Shown one piece after another: positions 23,880-35,545 of a stretch of DNA of 64,000 bases. The stretch's first letter is position 1. The number at the start of each line of letters is the position of its first letter. This DNA comes from Stenocarpella maydis. Lineage: Eukaryota; Ascomycota; Sordariomycetes; Diaporthales; Diaporthaceae. A model generated the notes under the pieces. That model saw nothing but the letters and a program-made list of their open reading frames with translations, searched no databases and was not told the origin of the DNA. The stretch is from contig NQMI01000180.1 in NCBI GenBank assembly GCA_002270565.1, forward strand, positions 1 to 64,000, written 5' to 3'. A program made the translations under genes and the position numbers.

Positions 23880-25021
23880 ACCATTCTTTTCTAGCGCATC
23901 ACTTATATCGTCAAAAAATCTTCGAAGGCAGTTACAAGTGCCTTGTATACGACAGCATAACCTAGCCCGTCACGCTGCGAGGCCGCCAACCTGCACATGA
24001 CTCGGTGAGAATCTTGCGACCATCTACAACGATGACAGAGGGAAGGATCCGATCCGACCCCAATGTCGGCTGGAAATAGAAAACAGTGCAGCAAAGAGAC
24101 CACAGGTGTAATTGGTGTTGGCATCGTCCGTCACGTCACAATCTGCCTTGTAGCCAACAGGAAGGCTGCAGAGCGGACCTCATGCATGCAACCCCTAGCT
24201 TGCTGACATGTGCTCCCAGCGGCCGTGTATGCAAGTAATATGTGACAGACCAGTCTTCTGCACTATCAGAGATCTCCAGAGTGCCGTGCCAATTACCATC
24301 ACCTGCCTGGTTGTCCCGAGATCTAAATGCCCCGCAGCGCAACACCACGTCCGCCCACTGTCCGCAGATGTTGGCTTCATGGATTGCAGCCTCCTCCTGT
24401 AGGCGATGCGAGGAGCCCAATCATGCCCGGAGGCTGGCTGCAAGTCGCTGGAGGCGGGGAACATGCAGCACTGTCTCCCACATCGTTGTCCAGATGTCCT
24501 TCTCTCCCGCCCCTCCAAGGCTCGGGGACCGCCGCTGACCTACCGGTTTGATTGGGTCACAACCATTGACTACCTGGTTTTTCTTCTATCTCAGCGGCAG
24601 ACGGTGTCGGGCTTTATTAGCACCGTGCTACAATTTCTACGTGGTCTGCATGGCTTAATCGGGCAAGGGCCCGGGGGTGGCTTGGACGAGTCGAGAGGCC
24701 GCTAGGCAGGGATGACTCGACTGAGTGGGTGTGAAGGAATTAAGTAAGGCATGACATTTGCTATCCCGTCGGCGTGCGAGTGCTGCACCACCACGGCAGT
24801 ATATAGAAGGACTTGGATATATATACCTAGGTAATTTGAAGAAAATCCGGTTCATTGGTAGTGTAGAATTAGCCATGCGGATGCCATTCCTTTCCATGCT
24901 TATCCAAACCAATTTCACGCAACTTTGAGCCTGAGCACAGGCAACGCTTGCTAACACCAATAAGAAACACCGCCATCACCCGAGCATCAGGCTTGACGAG
25001 CACCGTCACCACAACATCCTA
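23880..25021. other. Intergenic, no gene seen
   Basis: AT-richer than the left part of the window. Short frames only. The right end is upstream of the first microprotein gene. Confidence 0.5.
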
Positions 25022-25270
25022 ATGGCACCAGGGAGCGGCGATTCATGGTCCTTGGATCTAAGCACATCCGTTGCAATACTTTTCGGTATCTTGGGAGTAG
25101 GATTCTCCCTACTTAACTTGTATTTCGCCCGGGAACAACTTGACCAAGTTCGGGTGTAAGTTGAACAAAAACAGTGCCTTGCTTACTCACAGTGTTGACC
25201 TTTTCTCAGGATTCGTCGACGAAGGACACGAGTGCGAGATGCATGGAGAAGAGGTCTTCTTGAATACTAG
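25022..25270 (+). CDS. Small single-pass membrane protein, copy A
   Basis: Two exons, 25022-25155 and 25210-25270 (intron GTAAGT...TCTCAG), join in frame to 64 residues. The N-terminus MAPGSGDSWSLDLSTSV is followed by one membrane segment, VAILFGILGVGFSLLNLYF. A strongly basic tail follows, with IRRRRTRVRDAWRRG split from the body by the intron. The topology is probably N-out with the basic tail in the cytosol by the positive-inside rule. Two further copies in this window share the core W-x-[LM]-DL-x-T-x-V-x-I-x-FG-x-x-G. I do not know a function. The conserved core in three diverged copies and the correct splice are the evidence that it is a gene. Confidence 0.6.
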
Positions 25271-26608
25271 ACTATTATAGAATTCACGGAGACACATAGT
25301 ATTTTGAGCACCTCTCACTCCGAGCTATGGTGTTTGGATATGGTAGGCGGCACTCGGGTAGTCTTGGGGCGATAATATGGCGCGGTGTTTAGACGTCCGT
25401 GCCGGACATTTCAGTATCAATAGAGGGCAAGCATTCTCAACTCACTGTGTGCTTGCTCCTGCATTCTGTGAATCCTCTACAAGTGCGAAAAGATCGATTG
25501 AGCATACGAATTGCTGAAAGCGAACACAAATGCACCCCAGTTGTTTTGTTCCTGTCACCAATTGTACTTCATCCCTAACAGAAGGTGTCCATGGCCGACT
25601 TGCCGATCATCAAATATGCTGACCACCGGAAACATGCCCCGTAATTTTCGCAGGGTATTACCGTTGGATACCGGAGGAGACCGGGAACGCAGCCTGAGAG
25701 GCATCCTTAAGAGTGACTGGTATGGGCTATATGCAGAGCTAGCTGTAATTAACCATTGCGTAGTTACGATTAGTTTAATCGCGGAGAGCAGCTTAGCATT
25801 GTTCTCTTGCTGCTCTCTCTTGAACTGGAGTCTGCCGTCCCTAGATAGGTGTCTATTAATCAAAACATGTAGCTCGATATGGTTTCTCCTTGAGACCGCC
25901 TGTTGACAGACAAAGACTTTGCTGCATCCTGAATATGACTGGAGACATAACGTTCTATATAGGGGAAATGTATCTTTGATCGAGCCCTCGGGATTCTAGA
26001 CTGAGTAGAATTCATACGTAAATAAAACACTCTATAACAGGTTCTGACTTTGTTGGCTATGGAGAGCATCGGGTCAGGTACAGTTGAGCTGTGTTGGATA
26101 TTTCACAGTGTCATAGGCGTTGGCACATCCATACCCCTTACACTAGAGTCCTTCGCGTCAATGTGCATCGTATACATGTATGTATTGTTGATTCAGCTGC
26201 CTTGTAAACAGGAGATCTCAGAAAGACGGTCGATTTATGGACCAGCCGATCTACCCTTCTACTAATGCACCATGAGGCTCTGACATGCCAATCTCAGTCT
26301 CTTCACCTTTCCCAGATATTGCCACCATCTAAACACGTCTACTGCCAATTCTGGCGGAGACTAATGACCTGCGCCTTTGCTGTGGCGTTCCATTTGAAGC
26401 CGAAGTGGCCTTGACGAGCATCAAGTGCCTCACTGTTTCGGATCAGTTTGGACTTTATTCTTCTTATCCTTTAAGGAGATGTCTGCTTTTCGACCATTTT
26501 TATTTCACACAAACACACGTCACTCAGACATACCTGGGGTCATACCGAAGCTCAGAGATCCATAGCAGCCACGGACAACCCAGGTGCCGGCCACCAACTC
26601 TGTTGGCA
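25271..26608. other. Intergenic, repeat-like
   Basis: No gene supported. A stretch at about 25656-25700 (GGAGGAGACC...CAGCCTGAGA) resembles one at about 28085-28120, suggesting dispersed element fragments. Confidence 0.45.
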
Positions 26609-27482
26609 ATGTCGACGCGTCCACCACCGTACGTGGTTGATCCCCTCGACGGCTATCGCCATAGCCACACAATCATATTCCTGCATGGCCGCGACAGTAT
26701 CAATGATGAGTTGGCCGAGGAGCTCCTCGAAAGCGAGGCGCCGGAGCCGGCGGGCCAGCCTCGCACTTTGCACGACTTTTTCCCTACGGTCCGATGGGTA
26801 TTTCCGCTGCGGCGGCACCTACGCTGCGCTCCGCCCGTGCTACGGTACCCACCCAGACGGCCCACTATATAAATACCTGCACCACACCCATGGACCATAG
26901 ATACTTATATCTTCTCTCTTTGCGCAACAGCTAAGTTATTTCCACGTACATCTAGCTATGCTGTAGCAGCCCGCTTCGATATCGATATGTCGCAGTGTTC
27001 GACATCTGTTCCGCCGAAGAGCCTACCGCGGAGAGCCAGATACAGCATCAGGGTCTGCGCGAGAGCGCCTCCACCCTCCTGGACATTGTGTGAAGCGAAG
27101 AGGCTCTCATGCAGGGCCTCCAGAGCATCTTCTTGGCAGGCATTAGCCAGGGTTTTGCCAACGTGGTCGCAGCCCCGTTTCTGGCGGCCATGACCGGGCG
27201 GGCAAAGCTTTGCGGGTATGATTGGGCTTAGCAGCTGGATGCCCTTCGGTAGCAGAGTGGCCCTGGTGCATGTGCTTGCCGGTGTCACGCTACGATGCCA
27301 GATGCTGTTCCAAAGACGATGAGGTCGTTCCGGTGCAGAATGATAGGGATTTGCGCGACATATTTAAGGAACATCAAGAGGTTGAATGGCATGAGTATGA
27401 GAATGGGGGACATTGGGTGAATGAACCAGAAGGGGTGGGTGATGTTGTTTATTTTCTCAAAAGACATGTGCAAACGACCTAG
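26609..27482 (+). pseudogene. Broken acyl-protein-thioesterase-like alpha/beta hydrolase
   Basis: The start at 26609 gives HTIIFLHGRDSINDELAEEL and FPTVRWVFP, the oxyanion region of phospholipase/carboxylesterase (acyl-protein thioesterase) relatives. Downstream, in changing frames, come RFDIDMSQ, FDICSAEEP and SIFLAGISQGFANVVA (nucleophile Ser in GxSxG). The last piece is DDEVVPVQNDRDLRDIF and EWHEYENGGHWVNEPEG, holding the acidic and His members of the triad, to the stop at 27482. Lesions are a missing Gly codon in the usual HGRGDS, frame changes before RFDIDMSQ, at MSQ/WFDI and before the Asp segment, and an in-frame TGA after LLDIV where CGA is expected. All three catalytic residues persist, so the decay is recent. 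The region between WVFP and ARFDI has no clear intron. Confidence 0.72.
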
Positions 27483-28560
27483 GCACTCGGACCTTGAAAT
27501 TCCTAATCATCCCCCAGCATATATATTGCAGCCTCTTCATTTTTCTACACTTAGGGCTAGCAAATTGTCGTATAAATGGTTAGTGGTTTCTTTTTTAATC
27601 CGGTCACAGTACCCTTTTTATAAATAGAAAAAGAGCTACAACAAAAGATCAGAATTTCCAACCACCGGGCTGGGATTCCCAAGCAGTATATAGAGTTATC
27701 CCATCATACCGACTGTAAGGGTTGTGGATGCAAGCAGAGTGAATAGGTATATACAGCGGGCAAGTTGCCATAGCGTAGCGTATCAGCAGTGGATTCGTAG
27801 TAATAGATATAACTGAATTTGACCTCCCTTTTCTCTCTTTCTAGCCTGGCGGAGGTCTTTCTCTTTATAAGCTAAGTCTTAGTGTTCAGGCCTCCCCCCT
27901 TGCACTATGGGCTTCCTCCTTGCGCTTTTGTATTGCCTTTGTGGCGCGCCCTTGCGTTCTTGTATCGCCCTCGTGGCGTACTCTTAGGGCTTTTATGACG
28001 TTGACTATTGGGATTTGCGCAGTTGGATCCTGGCACCAACCCCCGGAGAGAGACCCTATAATTTCTGTAGGGTGCTGCTGTTAGATATCAGAGGAGACCA
28101 GGAATACAGCCTGAGATCTAAGACTTCCCGGCCTTTCTCCCTTACTTCTGCATCAGATTTTCCAAATGAACTGGACAACATTATGATATAGCGTAATGAT
28201 GAAGGCGAATGAAGGAATAAATTTTTCAGTTGTGTCAATGTCATCCTTGGGGAGGTGCAGCTAGCTTCCAGGTCATGCAAGATGCGAATCTGCCTGCAGG
28301 CTTCGCCTCGCCCAGGAATGCACCGCCACGTACCACCCTCCTAAATCAAGCGCGGTGTAGACTCCGTTTGGGCTTATTTTGAGCGCCCATCCGGGCGATC
28401 TGTTTACGGTGACTCCTATAGATATATGTACACTGGCAACCCATGATTCCACATTATTCCAGGTTCTGAAGGTTGCTACGCAAGTCTCCAGGTTCCCTCG
28501 ACATTGCAACGTTCCGGAAGTCATCAACATTATCAAAAATTGCCCACGCGACAGAACATC
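27483..28560. other. Intergenic with possible LTR relic
   Basis: No gene. It includes the LTR-like stretch described separately and the region upstream of the gene at 28561. Confidence 0.45.
27713..28022. mobile_element. Possible LTR retrotransposon relic
   Basis: About 310 bp opening with TGTAAGG and closing with TTTGCGCA, followed by a primer-binding-like TGGATCCTGGCACCAAC. It holds two imperfect 32-bp tandem units (about 27926-27989) ending TGTGGCGCGC and CGTGGCGTAC. No target-site duplication or internal gag/pol was found. A weak call based on TG...CA ends and the adjoining sequence. Confidence 0.25.
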
Positions 28561-31310
28561 ATGACGAAAAGTGGCAGGCCACAGCGCCGCAGAAGCAGCG
28601 ACTCAAATACTGCTGGTGTACAAATTTGCGTGTATCCTCAAACCGACACTCCCACAAGCACTGTGAGAGAGCCTGATGCCAGTCGCCACAACAAGTCGGA
28701 TTGGTCCAGGAACATGTTTAAAATCCTGCCGCTCTTGCTGGATGAAAACAGATCCTCGAATGGTGTTCAGCTCATGGAGGCGCAGAACAACTTTAATATA
28801 AGGTATGTCTACCTAGGTACCTAGGTACTCTTCCCATTGATAAAATTTAGAAGCCCTCTAGGTGCTGGTTCTTCTGGGTTTAGGACGAGAGTGCTCAGGA
28901 CAGAACTCGACAGGAATAGAGACGAGTTTAGGGACCAAAGATCAAAAAAAAGAGACAGGAATGTTGATTCAGGCTTGCAGAAACGACAGCACTTTCGGAT
29001 AGTGTATTGCTCGCCTCATCACTTCCAGGTCGGATACCCGTCAGACTCCCTAGCATTCAAGGGGCATGATGTATTCCAAGTATACGAAGCCATCTTCATC
29101 GCCACTCGTGATTACACCAACGCTCGAATCCAAAACATGCAAACATTCGAGACTCCGAGGCACATTTCAAGAACATACTCTGCTATATATCTCATATGCC
29201 TGCTACTCTCGACCGACAAACAGGACGATAAGGGCGTGCCGGATCTCCGAAGGACATCCACCAAGCACGTCAGGGCATTCAGCGAAACCACGTATCTCCT
29301 TCCACACTTGTTCACGCAGGTAGTGCTTCTGGCCAATGGCTCATTGAAGTTGCCAAAGTCTTCTATAGCATCACTTCAATGTGCCGATGCGGTGGCTAGT
29401 AGAATAGCTGGGTGGCCGCCACGGCATCCTGTGCGGCGCATTATGTCAAATTTTCTTGCCCTTGGTCATTCTGAGGACCCAAGGATTGTGTCGCAGGTGG
29501 CCAAGAATGCCAGAAGATGTGTGTTTGACACATGCAGCAACCAAGGTCTTCGTTCAAAGGCATGTCCCGGCCAGCCCCGCTTCCATCACCTTACTGAAGG
29601 GACAAATCTTGATCGAAGGGTCATGCAACCCTCTCCAGGTGAATTGAAACAGACCCATTCAGGAAAATATGATCGATTAGAGAACAGCCTTGGAAAGCCA
29701 AAGTTTCAGCAAAGCTGGCTTCCTGAGTCAGAACGATCCAAATCAGACACTCCTGGCCATGCAAAAGACAACTCACAAGGCAGTGGAGAATTGCAACACA
29801 TCATCCCTCAACCAACGAAAGGTGTTGACCAAAAGCCCTCTGATTATGACAGCAGAAGCCCTCGCGCGGTAATCGACGAAAAATGCCAACCCGGTATTGC
29901 GGTCAACAATATGGGACCGGTGGCCGCAATATCTGCCACAGGGATAGGTGGTACAGGCAGTCTGACGAACTCGGGAATCACAACATTTCCTATACAGCAA
30001 CCTCGAGACTGCGTATCTGATCCATTGGACAACAACTTCTGCCAAGATATTGCCGATAGAACAATAACCACCGGCTTGTTCAAAGAAACAGATCATCCAA
30101 TGGGAATTTTTGATCAATGTCGGCTTTTCATCGAGCGGATCTTCCGAGAAGAGCTCGATTGGCATCCTCTGCCTCCGATCAAGCACCCCTTAGGGGCGCA
30201 CCAATCACGCATAATTTGGACGGTGAGTATTCTCAGAACAGATTAGCAAAAGAGAGCCAAGCAAGAAAAGTCAATCTGATGTCAAGGAAATAAAGTATAA
30301 TGGGGCCACAATGTCCATTCCCCTGGACGAGGGCGAAACCCTGCGATACGCCGCAGGGCTCAACAATAACTATGGAAGCTCGAATATTCTTCCTGTCTAT
30401 CAGTTAGTACCTCATACTGGGGGGTTAGAAAGCAAGTCTGCCGACGCAGACCCACACTCCAGGACTTCATCCTGGAGAAAATTTATCTCTTGGCCACGGA
30501 GTAAACTTGTTTCGGGCAAGATTGAACAAGAGAGCAGCGACCCCGGAGATGAAGGCCCCGCACAACAAATGGAGAGTCACTTATGCGTCGATAAATGCTG
30601 GTCATCGACACATGATACGAGGATGGCAACACTAGAGTCTGTGCAGCACATGAAGAGTGACTACGAATATTTCCGGCAGGCCAGAGACGTTCTCAATAAA
30701 GCAGAGGGGAGTTGGCTACAGCGAATGGTATCCTGGAGGTCCTACACACGGGTCACCCTGTCAAGAGTATGTGTGGTCGAGTTTCGCCCTTCCTCTGAAC
30801 TATCCAAAATCACGTTGGTATTGACCGGTCGTTCAGTTCCACTTCCTGTTCGACAACAGCGATAAAGTTGAAGCCATTGAATTCAACAACCTGCCATGTC
30901 CACGAGACGTCTGCAGCGGGTACGAGTTCAAGTGTCCACAACGAGCAGAGATTGATATTCAGATGCGCATCTACGCCAAAATCATACTAGAAGGTATTCG
31001 ATGCCCGGAACTCGGCCGCGGCTCTAGAACCTTGCTGGACGGTATTCCCAAGCTCAAAGCCCCTCCGGGGCTCGCGAAGAGGGCCATGAATTCCGGGTGG
31101 GGGTTCCATGCTAGACATGGCCTTTCTGTGGTGAAGATGCTGGGCTGGACTGTGGCAATCCTGGTGGTAGGTCTGGGATTTGTTCCGTTCTGGCTTGCCT
31201 CGATCGATAGCCTTGACTTGCAGAGCGCCCTGGCACCGGCTTCCTTCTTGGTGGCAGTAATCACTCTTCTTGTTGCTGTCTTGGCGCTCAACTCGGGCTT
31301 CAGTCAATAG
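28561..31310 (+). CDS. Fungal protein with two-pass membrane C-terminus
   Basis: The model is exons 28561-28802, 28851-30222, about 30287-30766 and 30837-31310, with in-frame junctions. The third exon could also begin at 30296. The protein is about 850 residues. The N-terminus is basic and polar. The middle has SPHHFQVGYPSDSLAFKGHD, helical blocks and a long polar linker. After a weak IIWT...NGATMSIPLDEGE segment come DYEYFRQARDVLNKAEGSWL, SYTRVTLSR/FHFLFDNSDKVEA and LGRGSRTLLDGIPK. The C-terminus is SGWGFHARHGLSVVKMLGW with two membrane helices (AILVVGLGFVPFWLA and ASFLVAVITLLVAVLAL). This C-terminal arrangement is shared by a family of fungal proteins of unknown function. The expected Cys pair after IIWT is missing (Tyr/Asn present). 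It sits between the single-pass microprotein genes on the same strand. Confidence 0.65.
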
Positions 31311-32684
31311 GTGTCTTCTGCACTATATGAGGTCGATGGATTTATTTTCCCTTGGGTGGTCGGCTTGGCTTTTGGATCTACGTGTAGGTAGACGCTGGCA
31401 AAGACAGCGGCAGCATCGGAATTTCGAGGCAGGAAATGTCCATTCGCTACTAGTCCACGGGTAGGGCCAGTAAAACGGTGATCTTTGGGCCGCGGTTTGA
31501 CTCGGTGTTAGCCATAGTGGTGGCCACGCCGCGGCTTGGGAGTGAAGTACCCGGACGTACTACAGATTCAAAGACGACCTGATTGACACTCGAAAATACA
31601 ACTGTGGCCTGGCTTTATGCACGCATATTTCCTTACACCCGACCTGCAAAGAACGAGGTTGCCTACCGAGTGGCATCATGTCTGGACTAGAAAATCGTAG
31701 CTATAGGCGCACGGGATGCCAAGTATGCCTGAGCTAGGATCCCAGTCCTTCTCCTGGACTGCATAGCATAGCCACGTCGTACAGGCGTTGCTGATCCCGC
31801 GCACCATGAGTGACCAGTCTTGGTCGGCGGGCGGGCCTGAGGTGCTTGAGCATAGTTAGTTCAATTTACAGCCACGTAGGCCACAGAAATTTCAAACGTG
31901 CTTTGGTCTACATCATATCGTATATACGCAATCTTTACCTAGGTCAGAGTACTAGTAGAGAATGATGGACCTGCTTTAAGTTGGTCAGGGATTGTTGTCC
32001 AGCTTTTGAGACTCGACAAGCACGCGCTTGGTAGTGTACATGTTATTCGTTCGATACGTTGAGACGGCCTTAGAACAGAGACTGACTGGTATATCGCTTA
32101 CGCTATGAGTAAATATCCAAAATTACCTCTATTTCATGTTTCGTGAGTAACTCTGCGGCTCTCTGACATATTGTGCATCTGACTACCTCTCTGGTTGTTG
32201 CGTGTGTTGTGCTTGTGGCAGCTAATCTGACTGAATCCGGCCCTTTCCCTGAGAGAAGAAGGCCGGTGCTGCGGGGCACGGGCACCTTATAGCCTCGGGT
32301 GGGTGCACACAAATGTACATGGTAGGCGAACCGGTGACCCTCAACTTCGCAAAGCCTCAAATGGGCGAACCATGCGACCTGCTTTGGTTGCCTACAAATG
32401 CTGTGGTCGGGTATGCTCGGGTACGGAGCCCCCAGCTACGGGTCCCAGGGTCCCTCCCGTCCTCCACACCTACGCCATACCACATCTTACAAACTTGGCC
32501 CCCACCTCCCTCATCCACCTCCCTCATCCTGTCTTTATATACAGACTCTGCGTTCGCTTCTTTTCAGCCCTTGTATCTCCGAATACTTGAGAGTCTATAG
32601 AATCTGTCGAAAGCAAACGGCCTTCCCTCTCTTACCTCGCCAAACCCCAGTTACACGTTATCCCGCGCAGCTCGTAGATCTTCT
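31311..32684. other. Intergenic
   Basis: Contains the first copy of a diverged direct repeat and the upstream region of copy B. No gene seen. Confidence 0.5.
31456..31850. repeat. Diverged direct repeat, copy 1
   Basis: Begins AGGGCCAGTAAAACGGT and shares blocks such as CACCCGACCTGC, AAGTATGCCTGAGCTAG and CTTCTCCTG with 33531-33850 in the same order. It lies just 3' of the two-pass membrane-protein gene. Confidence 0.75.
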
Positions 32685-33515
32685 TTGTTCAATTACCTAT
32701 GCAGAGACAGCGTCTTGACGGCTCCATTCGGCAGTGGCAATGCTCGCCTCTTATTGCCTCCCCCCAATGACACCGTAGTCGTCGTGAAAGACCCAGGCAG
32801 CCCCTGGGAGATGGACTTGAACACCTCAGTCACCATCATATTCGGCATCCTTGGCCTCATCTTCCAGGCAGGGCAGATTTGTTATGGGCGATGGCAGAGG
32901 TCAGTAAACTTCCATGGCGGTGCACGTGCCAGTGCCGGATTTTCCATAATACGAACCAAATCATTTGGTATTATCGTTGACAAGGAATCTATCACAAGAA
33001 TGCCAATGCAATACGAAACAGCACAGAACGCAGAAATGGTGTGCCAAATACCCATGTCACAGAGCGATCTGACCCTACTGTCCCGCCGTAGCAGGGGGTC
33101 TGCAGCTATCCCACCGCCTACGCGACCCGTGCGACAACCCGACCAAATGGTTGAAGGATGCACACAACCGCCTCTGTATGTTATCCGCAGGAGGAACGCC
33201 CAGTGCAGCTCTAACAGAGGCCGATGGGGAGGTGTATTAGGGTATTCGGATCGGGCAAGGAACTTGCCCAAAACAACGCCAATCAGAGTGCTCAGTACTT
33301 TGGTCAGGGTGGTGTTCAGGGACGCTTCTGATTTAATTAACTGCACGACGGGAGGGCAAGCGGATTGTATACTCAGCGTATTTCTATTTCTCATTTCTTT
33401 GAAGGCTTCATGCTTTGTTAGGTGTGAGGATTTATTGTATGTCTTTATCTTTGCATATTGTAATATTCATATTGACAGCAGTAGCGGCGTATCAAACTCA
33501 GAATTTCAACCCTGA
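32685..33515 (+). CDS. Small single-pass membrane protein, copy B (start unclear)
   Basis: The open frame contains NDTVVVVKDPGSPWEMDLNTS, then the membrane segment VTIIFGILGLIFQAGQICYG and a basic WQR. This aligns with copies A and C. No ATG precedes the core in frame: the frame opens at TTG and the first in-frame Met is inside EMDLN, so a first exon upstream is missing from the model or the copy is decayed. A plausible donor (GTCAGT) follows WQR at about 32899, where copy A also has its intron. The frame remains open to 33515, but the tail shows no recognisable domain and may not be coding. The function is unknown. Confidence 0.42.
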   Translation: MFNYLCRDSVLTAPFGSGNARLLLPPPNDTVVVVKDPGSPWEMDLNTSVTIIFGILGLIFQAGQICYGRWQRSVNFHGGARASAGFSIIRTKSFGIIVDKESITRMPMQYETAQNAEMVCQIPMSQSDLTLLSRRSRGSAAIPPPTRPVRQPDQMVEGCTQPPLYVIRRRNAQCSSNRGRWGGVLGYSDRARNLPKTTPIRVLSTLVRVVFRDASDLINCTTGGQADCILSVFLFLISLKASCFVRCEDLLYVFIFAYCNIHIDSSSGVSNSEFQP

Positions 33516-33530
33516 CGGGCAATGTCACCC

Positions 33531-33850
33531 GCTAGGGCCAGTAAAACGGTCACCCTTTAACCAGAGATTTAAACCGGTGCAGATTCAAAGAAAGCTTGAT
33601 CAGCACTTTAAAAACACAAGTACAGCCTAGCTTGGATGTTTTCTAACACCCGACCTGCTTAACAACGAGATTGTTGCCTACTAAGCAGTATCATCTTCAG
33701 ATCAAATAAGCGCAAGCATACTAGATTCTAAGTATGCCTGAGCTAGTATCTCCACTCTTCTCCTGAACTGCGTACCTAGGTAGTATAGCCGCATACAGGT
33801 CTTCCTGATTCTGCACACCACGAGAGACCAATCTTGCTCGGCGGCCAGAG
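33531..33850. repeat. Diverged direct repeat, copy 2
   Basis: Second member of the pair with 31456-31850, same orientation, with many substitutions and small indels. It lies just 3' of microprotein copy B. Confidence 0.75.
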
Positions 33851-35545
33851 CGGGGCAGTCTTTACAAGGGACTGACAGCCATGCCAACCTGCAGCTGCCG
33901 CCAGAATTGCAGGTTGCAGTCTTTCACGGCAGATACCAAGGCGCAAGGCGTACATCTACCTCATATGAGAACAATTTACGCCCATGCCACGAGTGCGGGC
34001 CGAGTTCAGCGGTGATGCAGGTGGTGCAGAAGCCCTGGATGGTTCTCGTCCATTGACCTTCTATGGGTGCTGGAACCCCCCTGGCCATAGCCGGGGTCGG
34101 TGTGTTGGTGGTCAGAACGGCCCGACAGGAGCATTTGGATTTCGGAAAAGAAGAATGAATCTGAGCCCATTTAACCTACGAACCAACAATGATATCAAAC
34201 AAGGCAAGGCTGATTGTGGCAAGAACCATTCTTGCACAGGCCGTTGATCAGGAAGAGGTGTTGCTGTCATTTTCCATGGAGCCCCTCAGGAGCGCAAGAG
34301 GAGCAAGCTAGCAGTACAAATTTCCTGTTCGGGACGGCAGATGGCTTGTGATTGGTTGAGAGACAAGCCCCCCTGCTCTCCGCACCGCTCCTGATCCCTG
34401 TGCACCTGGTGGATATGCAGGCTGAGTATGCTGCAGGCCAGTGCAAAGGCGACTTATGCCCTGAGCACTTCAGGGATTGCCAGTGGAATCGAGGTTGCTC
34501 AACGAACACGACCTGGTTGTACCGACCCAGATTGAGCGGCCTGACCTAACCTGACGTCTGTTGCCCGTGTGGACCATGAACTGCCCACCTGAGAGAATCA
34601 CCCTTGATTCCGGCTGACCTCAGTCTGGCCTGTTGCTTAGCTGGGTCAGTTGCGTATGCAGATAGTTTGGTGACTGTTCCTACCACTATTCGCACTAGAA
34701 AATTCCCTGCAGACAATAGCCAGACTACCTACCTAGATACCTAGGCACCTAAGTACTGCGATATTCAGAAGGGCAAGCACAGCCACGGGCAGACACTTAG
34801 TCTCGACGCGTGGTTGATCCTCTCGCCGACGACCCTTCATTCAACATGCATCTTTCCAGGACTGATATCATCAGCGCTTCTAAGCATGAGACATCCCTCG
34901 AATCAAAACTGCCGTGTTGTCTAGCGAGATATCTCAGGCCAAGAAGAGGGTGTGATCAGGCCCCGGGATACAAAAATGCCTGTACATGCAGAGTAAAAAT
35001 GGCTGGGAAAAAGAGAAGGCTATGATGACGGATGAACCTCTGACGAACTTTGGTTGCGGCGGGAAACCACACGAGTACTCCGTACCAACTGCCAGGTGCC
35101 TTTCCAATCGGTGAGAGTAGAAATCGGACACGCGTAAGAAAGATGGCCCACCCAAATAACAAATCAGATACGCGTAAGAAAGTATGGGGATGCTAAATCT
35201 GTTCAAATGCCAAGCTGTCCCAGTGCGCCCTGGGGGAGTGCTTGGCATTTTGTCGCCAGTGCCGTGACTGTGAGGGACATTTTTATATAAGCCAGTTCCT
35301 TCCTCAATTCAAATAATAAGTTCGAGCTCTTCGGAATTCGAAGCAAATATGAGCTCTGTTGGCTATTCATCATCGAGCGCGACATCGTGCCGCCAAGACA
35401 GAGTCTCTCCGCTTGAAGCTTATTCTCGACTCACTGTGGCAAGCTGCGCCATCTTTTGCAGTCCGCTCCTCCACAAGACTTTGATGGTCTAGTGCATCTC
35501 GATTCAGGACCATATAGACCACCAGACCTATGGTGATATTGAGGC
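33851..35545. other. Intergenic
   Basis: No gene supported. A short direct repeat (AATCxGAxACGCGTAAGAAAG) occurs at about 35119-35142 and 35160-35182, upstream of copy C. Confidence 0.5.
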
